From assembly GCA_013400975.1 (NCBI GenBank), contig WBMZ01012192.1:124001-188000 (forward strand): a stretch of 64,000 nucleotides of DNA, read 5' to 3'. Below the pieces are notes generated by a model. That model was not told where the DNA came from. It searched no databases and was given only the letters and a program-made list of their open reading frames with translations. The stretch is from Atrichornis clamosus. Its lineage: Eukaryota > Chordata > Aves > Passeriformes > Menuridae. Below, piece after piece: positions 11,936 to 22,756 of the stretch. The translations under genes and the position numbers were made by a program. Every line of letters begins with the position of its first letter. Position 1 is the stretch's first letter.

Positions 11936-14900
11936 TTAGTTATTATCCTGCACAGTTGCTTCAGGAAAAGCAAAAGCATCTTCTGAATAAATTTTTCCTT
12001 TCAAAAACTCAACTGCATCTTCATTTGTCATTTCCTGAAACTTCTTGTTCTGGATCTGGAAGAAAGTAAAAGGAAAGAGTATATCATTTCTGTTGTCCAG
12101 ACTACCCTGTCCTACAAACCAAGTGCTCAGTGATGGGAAGGCCACAGGGAGTTGTATTTTTAAAATAAGTTCACTTGAGTCATTCATTTTATAAAAATCA
12201 GGGAAATAAGCCAAGGACACATAGGTTTTTAGGTAAAAAAACAAGTTAGTGGCTTGGGGTTTTTTTCCCTCAACTATTTATTTTTCTGATAAATTACCTA
12301 CTGATAATGGTAAGTAGCTGCTTGTCTTTTAGAGTTCCTCTGTCCTTTTGCCCTAGTCACACCACCACTACCTTTTAACTAGAAATGATAGGCAATTATC
12401 ACTCTGGAGAAACCCCACCATTCCTGGCGAGCCTTCATGTTGGGTACAACAAGGCCTGTTCTACCACACATAGTCATGGCTGTGCTGATAACAGGACCGA
12501 AGCAGAGATGGTAACAGGACTCTTCTTACCAGAATCACATGATAGCCCAGTTTGTTTAGATGCCGCTTCTTCATTGCCAACTTCCCTTGGGGGTGTGCTG
12601 TACCCAGACAGAAGGAAGACAGAGGAGCAAACAGAAAAGCCAACCTACAACCAGGAAGAGCATAGAAGACTCCATAGTACAAATGCAAGAATAAGCATTT
12701 TTAAGACAATGATTCAATGATGTCCGTTAACACTACAGAATATACATCTATCTTTCTGGTAAGCAAAAACATCAGACCTACACAAATTTCATTATCCTCT
12801 TCCTTTTTCAGGCTTAAGTAATTTAGACTCTCTTTTCTTCCATGAGCTTCACACAAGCATCAGCATCTACCCAAACACCCACAGCAGAATTAAGTACTTA
12901 GATCTCCACTTCTCCTACAATGAGAAGGAAATAGATCATTCAATGTTCTCCATTAATTTGACAGATTCTGCATTTACTTTGATCCTTTGCTAATGATATT
13001 CAGGATCAGTCACTTCCTGCCATAAAAACCTACTTGGAAGGGTGAGGAAAGCTGAATGCCTTGGAACACTGAGCTTCTCTTACACAATTCACTAGCTCTC
13101 CTTTTACCAAAAAGCAAACTGTACAAAATACATTGCTGTGCAGTGATCCAGCACACAAGTGTTAAGTATTACCCAATTCTACTTAAGCATTACTTAAATG
13201 ATATATGTCCTGCTTCAGTTACTGAGAGGTCATTCTTCTACGCAAGATTAAATTAATCACCTAAAATGTGGTTATGATGATCTTTTTTATTCATATTATA
13301 TTTCAGTAGCTGAATTAACTGCCATAACATACCATGGAGATGCAAATTTTTGAGACTTGAGAATAACTAAATGTTTAATTGGACAAATACTTGGAATTTA
13401 AAAATTGCTACCTGCATTCACTACAAGAGTATCAGATCACTGTGATGTTTCCTGCCTCTTTCTGTGAAATGTTGTGTTAGCCTCTGTTAGAAGAAGGGAA
13501 CAAGTTGGATATATTGTTGCTCTGCAGTGGCAAGGCAATTTTTGTGTATTTCAGTGAGCGCAAGTAACAATTCAGTTATCTACTTTGCTTCTGTAAAGCA
13601 GTAAACCGAAGAAGTAGCTGAATGGAATACATGCAAATAAAACTAGCCTGCTTGAAAAAATATGCAGTCAAAAAAAGATACCTTTGAACACTTGAGTCAG
13701 GATGGTCATCTGTTGCAGCTATGGGGAGCACTTTCTTTCTGTCTGAATCCATTCTGATTTCAAAATCTGAAAAAAAACCCAACAAAACATTTAACTTGCA
13801 AGAGGTTAAAATGAATTGTTCAAAATGTTTTCAAATAAACAGCTCATTTGAAGAAGTTAATAGGCACCATCACTGGTCTGTTTCTAACTGCTGTTCTCTA
13901 ATAATTGACTTATTACTGATAGCTTTTCCCTCCCTGCAACCAATATAAACAGTGATAGCTTGTACATCTCCAGAAAAAATAAATTTGTTTCTGGAAACTG
14001 TAGATATGAGTTTATGGGAGTGAAATCATTTAAAGAAACTACTCTTGGTCGCAGTCTGTCGTGCCTACTCAGATTTTCCTGTAATCCAATTCCTTAGAAA
14101 TATTTAGAAAGAAAATTATTACAAGTACAGAAAAACTGGTAAGCTGGGTGGCTGGCAAAAAAAAAGGCAAAAAAAAAAAAGCAGTATCAAAACATAAGAG
14201 AAACCAAAAGAAGGTCATATCCCATTTCATAAATGAAAGTAGAGCCCAAATCTTGGCCACAACTTCAGAGATGAAACGAGAAAACAAATGAGGACAAAAG
14301 GCAGCTGCTGTTTGGCTTTGTTTCTAACATGATTTGGTACTAAGTTGTCAACTCAAAGTTGGCCATATTGGATTTATGCACAATTAATATCTGCTTGCTG
14401 ATGCTTAAAAAAAAGTCCAAAGCAGTTCTGTAAACAAGAGGAATCATAAAAGTTATAGTAAATGGACTTAAATACCTTAACAGAAGCATCCTAGAAAGTA
14501 GATCAAGGACATCATTTGTTAAAAGGTTGTATCTTCAAAGTGTTAAACTTTTAATCACTTGCACCCTATGCAAATTTATTACCATCTTATTACTTTGGGA
14601 ATTATAAATCCATACTAAAAACAATATAACAGTAATTTAGCTTCATACCAATATGGTATTTATATGGCAGCCGAACATTTTGTCGAAACATGTTCTCATC
14701 TCCCAGAAGTTCTATCAGTGTCTCCTGAGCCTTTCTGAGATTTACAGATACTAATGAGGACAAATTCTCAGTCAGCACAACTGCAGGCTTCGTGAAGGAA
14801 GGATTGTCAAGTTCCATACATGTTTTCACACAGCGAAGCATCATTTTCTTTTGTTCTTTGTTAAGATCATCTGAAAAATGATATAAAAAATACTACATGC

Positions 14901-17900
14901 AATGTATTATCCCACAGAACTTTTCATTTTATTGTCATTTATAGTCTGTTCTAGCACAGCGAACTCCACTCAACTACCCTACTAGCTGTACAAAATTGTC
15001 ACGTGGAAACCAAATTCTTCCACAAACGATTCCAAGTACCTCATCATAACTCAAGAGCAGTTCAAATCCCACTTTTACTCATGATTCCAGGTACTAAAGT
15101 TAATTTACAAAGGCTAAGACTTCCTATGTTTTTAAAGATGCCTACACATCTATTGACTATATAACCCCTGGCTCTTACACATTTCTCCCATTTCCACAAA
15201 TCCTATCTTCACTTCTTGCCATTTAGTTGCACACCTACTATTAAACTGTTGCAACCACAGGGCCCTAGACAATCAGCCTGATTCCCCAGTGCAGACCCAG
15301 ATCACTCACATCACTATCACTACGTTACCTTTGTCTTGAGGACTTCAAATTTAATATTAATCATGTCCGTGTTAATTTCTGATCTTTTAACACACTTAAA
15401 ATAAATTAGGCACACAGGCAGACATCCTGTTTAAAACAAGGACATGACAAAGTAAGGTCTGACCTGATGGTACCAGTTCATCCATGCTGTCCTTTTGCAG
15501 CAGCTCATTGAGTGCATGATCGGGAAGATATCCTAAGATGCCAAGTGAATACACTGCCTTCAGCAGTTCTGTGTTGGAAATTTGAGGCAGGCACTTACTC
15601 AAGCAGCTATGAAGAGTCTCAAAAAACCTTTTGCAAAAGCAGAAGAAAAGTATCTAAATACACAAATAAAGCTATATAAAATACATATTTCAAACAAAAA
15701 TACAACTTAGAAATCTTTACTATCTTGTATAATCAGATTTTGTGTTATCTAACATTAGCGTTTGATTATTACTTTGAGGATACAGCTACCTATCAACAGC
15801 TTTAGTAGCCTGGTCACTCTAGAACCTAGGTCTTCATTTTCAGCTAGAGAAAAAAATTCTATGTAGAAAAAATGTGAAGAGACACAGCAATTTACCTTAC
15901 AGATTAATGAAACAGGAGTATGAGCTCTTTCACAACTGAAACCAAATACTAGTTGCCATACATTACTCTATAATGACTATGTAACATATTATCAGGCATT
16001 CTAAATGAAAACCTACACATGCTTTTGGACTCTGGGAATATAGTTGAGTCGTGAATACACTCGGAGAACCATCAAAAGGTTTTTCAAGTTAAGGAATTCA
16101 GGGTCTTCTGTCACCTTTTCAGCAAAAATATCCATCAACTCACTAGGCTGAAAGCCAAGTGCCTCGCAGGCAGAGAGAAAAAGGAGAATCTAAAAGAAAA
16201 GATAGTTTTATAAGTCAAGAAAACCAATGAAGTTGATCCTGTTGATTTTATAAAAGACATTTTTAATGCAAGCAAATTTTTCAAAATGTAATACCACTTT
16301 TGTTACTTTATTTATTAACAAATAGAACAGCATTTTAAAAATTTAACTACCAACTTCATCAGATTGGTATTCAGAAAAATTTGTTCTCCAAAGATCAAAC
16401 ACAAACATGAAGAAAGGTAGGATGGGAACGAAGCATGAGATACCCTATTAGTACCACTATAAATTATTTGGTCTCAAATTCACCTGTCTTTTGTCCCAAA
16501 GGCAGGCAGTAGAATTAACATAGTCTGCTAATACTGAAAATAGTTTTACATTCCGGTACTGGAGAGTGTGACAAGCTTCCAGAATGAGAATTAACTGTCG
16601 AAATGGAGTCTCGTGGACATTTTCTGTAACAGAAGATCAAAGAAGGACAAATTATTCAAAGCAATGGGAGCTGTAGGTTGAAGACACTGTGGTTTGGTTA
16701 AGGGATGGAGGAGGGGAAAACATCTGATAAGAAACTGTGGAACAGACCAAGACTAGCTAGCCAAAGCTCAACCGAACTGAAACATATGAAGAAACTGACA
16801 GAAGAAACCAAGCTGAGTCAGACTCAAGCTAGAATACATTAATCAGCAAAAGGTGACAAATTAACAAAATAAGCAAGAAGACTGTGTTCCCAGGATGTCT
16901 TCTGTTCCAGGATTCCTGATTTTCAGTATGCACTAAAAAAATTCTGAAGAAAGTCACTGCTCACTCTGTGTATGCCACCTGGCCTGTGTAATTAGTGTGG
17001 TGAAAGTCCTACGGGAGAAGAAGTACACATCCAGGATGTGTGATTAAACACCATGTACTAACACATATGAACAATCAGGATGAATAAAGGCTGTACAAGA
17101 AGCCTCAATACTTCTCGGTTGTTTCTCTTAAGAATGCTATTTTACTACCTTAATGCTTTTTGAGACACAAATTCATATGTATTTTAAGCATGAATCAACA
17201 CATACTGACCACGTACACTTATACAACGTATTGGAAGCGTATATAGAGACATGAAAGCAATGGCTTTTATTTAATGTTTCTATGGGCTACAGCATGAGGT
17301 CAGTTATTAAGCAGTATTCAGTAATTAAATCCAGTAATCAGGGAAACACTATTTTCCCTTTAGTTTACCAACTGATCACACTAAGCCACCAATCCATCCT
17401 GTAAGCTGTCCATTTTCAATTCAGATTTGTTATAAAATTTTATTTGAAATCTATTTTCCTTGCTAGAGTTAAATCCTTTTCCCTAAATCCTGTGTACAGA
17501 AAAATGTAGAGAAAAATACGTAAATGTGAACAACGGCAGAGATGACAAGAGCTATTTGCTTTTATTATTGATCAGTAATTTTCTGTCCTGCTGCTTGTCA
17601 AATGGCTCCACATAACTATAATATCCTGTAAAACAAAGATGTTTCCTGAGTTTAAAAGGAAATCAGAAAAGGGAGATGAGACAATAATTAGGAAGAATTT
17701 GGTATAAGGAAGGGAAATTTAATAAACATAGTTTTTTCTTACCCTGGATCTTTTTACTGCAGGCATTCAGGATTGGAAGGGAACAATAATTCATTGCAAC
17801 AAGAGCGAAAAACACACGCAGAGCATTCGGAAAAGTCAGATTGTCTATTTCTCTCAAAACTGCCATCTAAAGTGAATCAGAATTCATTAAATCCTTCATT

Positions 17901-20900
17901 CTTCATATATATTACCACTTCTTTCTGCTGAAGACATTTTCCCCAAAACTTTACCAAATTCCTTAGCTCAGATTTACATGAAAGAAAAAGAAGCAAAAAC
18001 TAGCAAAAGCATAAAGTAACTACGCTCAATTTCTCAATATACAATTATAGCAGATCAAGTGCTCCAGAAATGTGTCACTACAAAAGTTTCCAGCAATTTG
18101 CTTTTATATGGTTATTTTAAAAGAAAAAAGTCTCAGTAAAGGTGATTTCCAAATACTGTGAATACATATTTTCTACCAACTCTTAAGAAAGTAGCAGAAA
18201 TAAAACTGACACAGTTAACTTAAAACTTCATAGTACTCCAGTTACGGTTTTGCATGTGTATGAAAGCTGTAAGCCTCCAAAGTGATCCAACAGTATGCTG
18301 AGTGGTCCATATTTAATACAAACACCCAGCTACAAAAGTGGACTGAGGCAGAGAAGGTCAACTCTGATGCCACAAAGGAGATTTAATTTATCAAAGCAGT
18401 AATTAGATGGATATAAATGACAGTAAAAATGACACTACAAAGTACATTGGCTATTAAAATACAATATTTTTACTGTATACATATAAAAGGTTAAATACTA
18501 AATGCATCTATGATAATAAATTACACTATTAAAAATAGCACCTTGTGGGCTCAGAAAATTAAGAGCTCCCTTAGTTAACAACTGCAAATGATACTTTTCT
18601 CTCAGTTTTATGACGTTTCATGAATGCTATTACAAACTCTGACCTCAGAGCCCTTTGGTTGTGTAATGAAAACACTAGCAGGCCCTGTTTGAAAGAAGGT
18701 TTCAAAAAGGGTTTTTAAATCAGGGGACAAAACCCAGTATTGCCCTGCCTGCTCCCAACCATTGTTTTTCCCAGGGGACCTTTCACATACACAGAAAGGT
18801 AAGAATATGAGCTTGGGGAGTTCTGACATCTCGCTCCCATCCCTGAACTCCTCCCACCCCATGCCATTACTGGACACAGCCTCATCACAGACCAGTTTTC
18901 TGTTGCCTCATCTTCCAGTCACAAGCTGGGCAAGGGAATCAGGGAACAGCCTGGCAGTGCTTCTACGAAACACCATGTGGCCAACCCAGAGGTGGGGGCA
19001 CTGCTATTTTACTGCCTCAATTCCTTTTGTTCCCAGCCTCCAAATATAAGTTCTTCCTACAGATATAGCTGGACTATGATTTGTACAGCAAATACAGTTA
19101 CCTTTCTATTACATTTTCTCTTTGAGTGTCCACAAAGAGGCTTTGTGGGAGTAAAAATGAGCCCCCAAATAACTTTACCTCTAATTTCTTTTTCAGGAAG
19201 ACTGGAGCATCTTTTCCCATGCATTTCATCAGGTTTCGCAGAATGAAGATGTCTCTGATACTTGAAATGCGCTGCTCCACTAATAACCTGATGAAGAAAC
19301 ACACACAAGAGCTCTCCTCATTTCAGCAGAAACAAGTATGTACACCCATTCTTCTTCACTGATGTACCCCCCAAGTTAAACTTATAATTCCTTGCTCCTC
19401 TCCCACCTCCTCTTTTTTGAAAGACTGGCATAACTCTACATGACATAGCTGCAGCACAGATATTTTACACATGGAAATAATTATACATGCTTTCTTAACA
19501 TTATCCTGATACATGAATGTTGTTGCTGATACATTAGCAGCAGGGGCACCTGACCAGACTGCACATGTGACTGTGCAGTTATGAGTGCTGTTAAGCCTCA
19601 ACGAATTAACACCCTTCTGCAGAAAAAAAAAAATTTGCATGTTTTTATCTCCGAATTATCCATGTGCAGGCAAGTTCTGAAATAGACAGGAAACTCAGCA
19701 AGAGACACTGACAACAACTGGATGCAAGTGATGAACAAAACCAAACAAGCAGTGCTATGGGCTGCAAGAACAGAAGGGGATATCACAAGACAGAGATCAT
19801 AAACACAAGAAGAAGGTGCATTCTTAGTGCCTCCTTTTCTGACTCAGAGGGTGATATTGTAATTGTTATGTCTGAATCACCCTTAAATACACCTGCAGAC
19901 CTACAAAAATATGAAGTGTCACTTTCTAAGGCAGTGCATTGGTCTGAAATTCATCCCTGCAAAAGGGCCAGAGTTCCAGACATCAAGACAGACAACTGTC
20001 TCCTTCTTCTCACCAACTTTTAAGAACGGTGTACCTGTGCTTCCAAGAGAACCTGTTTTTTGTGTATCACATCCACCTTCTCAAAGCAGAACCTGACACA
20101 GGATCAAAAGTACTAATCCATGGCAAATTATGATAGCCTCAGTAAAAACAAACTCATGGGAGTGAGCAGATTGATTACACACATAAATCGCACTGGCCCA
20201 GAAAAAATTCACTACAGCCAAAGAAGTTATTCTGATAAAGCACTGCACAGAGGGACTTGCTGGATGCAACTAGTCTTCATCTTAATTTTTACTTACTAAA
20301 CTAAAAGAATATATTCCCAGCCTGTCAAACAACGTTTTTCATCCTGAAAAATCAAACAGGTCACTAAGTAAACTAGTCTCATTACTTCCTGTCTGCATAC
20401 AGAAAAAAGAGGGATAGACATGTGAAAGGTCTTGAACAACATCACAAAAAACCTGCACTGGAGCTGCAGTCAGAACACAATACCCTGTGGACCAGTCTAA
20501 CACCTTTTACCACTGGAAGCCCTGCTGCTTGAAACTGTAAAGACAACGCCAAAAAACAGTCTGGCACAGCTCTTATCACATGTGATCATTTAAATCCTAA
20601 AACCACAGTATGTATTTTATGTGGAGACATTCCCTTGATGACTTCTAACAGACATGTATTCAAACAACATTTAAATATGAAGAATATGTGAAAGATATAT
20701 TTTTCTCACTGTAATCCAGCTTGAAGAGCGCTCACATTCTTGTCTTTATCCATCCCTGCTAAAGTAGTTGCCAAAACTGAGATACATCGATTATCAAGTT
20801 GATTGAGCTTCTCCTGTTAAAGTTTTGACAATGTTAGATTACTTCAAATCAGTTAAAGGTTCAGAAAATAAAAACTGACCACTCTTAATCTGTACCTGCC

Positions 20901-21877
20901 ATTCTCTTTTTCCCCTTAAAAGTCAATTCACAAACTTTAATTCTGCAGAGACCCCACAAGGTCTCACATCAGTCAAATGTAGTTGATTTGGAAGGAGTAA
21001 TGATTTTTGAGACTTCTCCTTTCTTTTAAATCTGAAATCAGGCAGTGGTTTCAATTATGGAAATTAGAAGCACACACAAATGATCTATGGAAACCCTGTT
21101 TTCATGGAACATGAGGTAAACCAGGGATATAATCCAACTCTCTCTGACACTGCACAGTCTCCCAGAATTACCCGCAAGGTTTCAGCTCAAATTTAGGAGA
21201 AGGGTTTTCATACTTACTTGACACACTCTCAAAAAAGTCTGGACTAGGAGCGTGTTCTGAGGCACGCCCAGGTTCACCACAGCGTGCAGGCTGAACACCA
21301 GGTCCCTGCGCGTCATCCTCCGCGAGTCCCGCAGCAGCTGCTGGCAGAGCTTGATGAAAGCCGGGTGCTCGAAGATCAGCTGCTTCTCGTAACGCTGCTG
21401 CTCTTCCGACAGGTTTTTGAAGAGCCTCCACGTCGTGGTTAAACAGTTTGTGTAGTGCTTAATAGAAACAGCCGCCTCTGAAGCCAAGTCCAGAGCATCG
21501 CAAGGACAGGTGCATTTCTGGAGACTAGTAAAGAATGGGTCACTACAATCCACTACATGCTTCGGTCTGAAGCTCCCAGAACCATCCAACCTTTCAACTT
21601 CCAATGAGCTCTGGGAAGCCTGCTCACTCACCAAAATCTCTGCACCTGTGCTAAAAACATCTGTCTTCTGAGATAGAAATCGAAGAGATGATCCGTGCCA
21701 AGAAGGAAAAATATTTAAAAATAACTTCCTGAAGTCCACATTTCCCAAGGGATCCCCGTATCTGGTAATCCATAAAATGTGTTTTCTTGTTGTGGCTAAA
21801 GATTTGGGAGTGAGCACAGAACCATACCTATGCATGCATCTAACAGTTTTTAACAAATAACTTATTTTATTATTCAT
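11936..21877 (-). CDS. FASTKD2: FAST kinase domain-containing protein 2, mitochondrial
   Basis: The coding sequence joins 11 exons on the minus strand: 21877-21218, 20813-20710, 19287-19179, 17866-17743, 16623-16484, 16189-16017, 15627-15464, 14870-14649, 13766-13682, 12644-12530 and 12055-11936. It totals 2016 nt, or 671 residues (the human protein is about 710). All junctions are GT-AG and all phases close. The translation follows human FASTKD2 along its length, for example KMNNK at the start, GVPQNTLLVQT near 210, CMGKDAP near 275 and the C-terminal RAP region (about 594-655: SSFCLGTAHPQGKLAMKKRHLN, interrupted by the last intron). FAST_1/FAST_2 homology lies in roughly 400-560. Known role of the family: RNA binding in mitochondrial RNA granules, supporting 16S rRNA and mitoribosome assembly. 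The N-terminus is basic and poor in acidic residues, compatible with mitochondrial import. The start is the first in-frame ATG after a TAG; human begins 16 codons earlier. Confidence 0.96.
14154..14181. repeat. A-rich tract in FASTKD2 intron
   Basis: Two runs of A (9-12 long) separated by GGC lie in the intron between exons at 14649 and 13766. On the coding strand these are T-rich. No element is attached to them. Confidence 0.6.
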
Positions 21878-21985
21878 TTTTGCTATTGTCTCATGAATAG
21901 ATTTGAAATCACAACTCAAAGGAAGGGATCCGATGACATTCTACCAGTGGAAACAGCTCTGGAGAAACTGCATAAGATCACTCAT
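21878..21985 (-). other. FASTKD2: FASTKD2 5' leader in the first coding exon, with in-frame upstream ORF
   Basis: A strong splice acceptor (TTGTTTTTACAG) ends at 21986, so the exon begins at 21985, and its first three bases are ATG. That ATG opens a 14-codon reading frame closed by TAG at 21943-21941. It is in the same frame as the main coding sequence, which resumes 21 codons later at the ATG at 21877. A further out-of-frame ATG lies at 21939 (ATGTCATCGG). The leader therefore starts with an upstream ORF that probably lowers or regulates FASTKD2 translation. The first, non-coding exon must lie in the CpG island but I could not place its donor. Confidence 0.7.
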
Positions 21986-22428
21986 CTGTAAAAACAATTG
22001 AAAATTACGCATTAGTTACCAGACTTTCAATTTCCAGTTTCAATTGCCAAATCTATGCACTTTTACAGGAGAGGAGATTTGGGAAAAGATCGCTGGAACA
22101 TGATTTGCAGAGGAGCTTTTATTTGGTCTCCTGCATTTCAGTCAAACATCTCAGCACAAGGCAAACAGCCTGGGTATCGACTCTTGCTTCCTCTTTGCTG
22201 CTCTACCTAAGACCTCTGCCGGGAAGCAGTCTTTTCCTAAGTGACGTTTCCCCAGGCAGACGCGTCTCCCGACAGGAGGGTCCCTGCAGACCTTCAGCTG
22301 CGGGTAACAGAATCCCGCCTGCGGGCCCGTCCCAGCCTCCCGGCTGCCATCCCACGCGAAAGTCGCCTGCACGGCACACCCGCAGGCGCTCTCTCGGCGC
22401 CGGGGAGAAGCCGTTGGATTTCGGGATC

Positions 22429-22436
22429 ACTTCCGG
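22429..22436. promoter_or_regulatory. ETS/GABP (NRF-2) type site
   Basis: ACTTCCGG matches the ETS-family core bound by GABPA and ELK factors, usual in promoters of nuclear genes for mitochondrial proteins. It sits in the CpG island on the FASTKD2 side, which fits a housekeeping mitochondrial gene. Motif match only. Confidence 0.55.
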
Positions 22437-22712
22437 CTGGCGCTGGGAGCGCTGCCTAGCAGGGCAGTACAATACAACGGGACAGAGGACTTTCGACGGC
22501 TCCGCATCGGCTCGGAGCACGCGGGTGCAGCGGCGGGGATGGCGCCGGGCGGGGCCGGGAAGGGCCGGGCCGGGGCTCCCGGTGACTGCTGTTACCTCGC
22601 ACGCGGCACCGCGGTGACACCGACCACACTGCCACACGAACTCTCGCCAGGCCTCGCGAGAGGGACGGCGCGCGCCGAGGGACAAACTGCCACAGCGCAC
22701 GGCGCGCGGCAC

Positions 22713-22725
22713 GTTGCTGAGCAAC
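22713..22725. promoter_or_regulatory. RFX X-box
   Basis: GTTGCTGAGCAAC consists of two inverted half sites (GTTGC and GCAAC) and fits GTNRCC-N(0-3)-RGYAAC with a one-base spacer and one mismatch. It ends 31 bp before the MDH1B ATG. RFX X-boxes close to the start are typical of ciliary genes, so MDH1B may be under RFX control. Confidence 0.6.
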
Positions 22726-22756
22726 GCCGAAGCGACCGTTGGAGGGCGGCGCGCGC

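Noticed and set aside
12385..12720. 111-codon plus-strand frame
   Set aside because: Antisense shadow of FASTKD2 exon 11 (12530-12644).
18331..18390. Possible second MIR-like piece (AAAGTGGACTGAGGCAGAGA)
   Set aside because: Only about 25 bp resemble the MIR core, too little to call.
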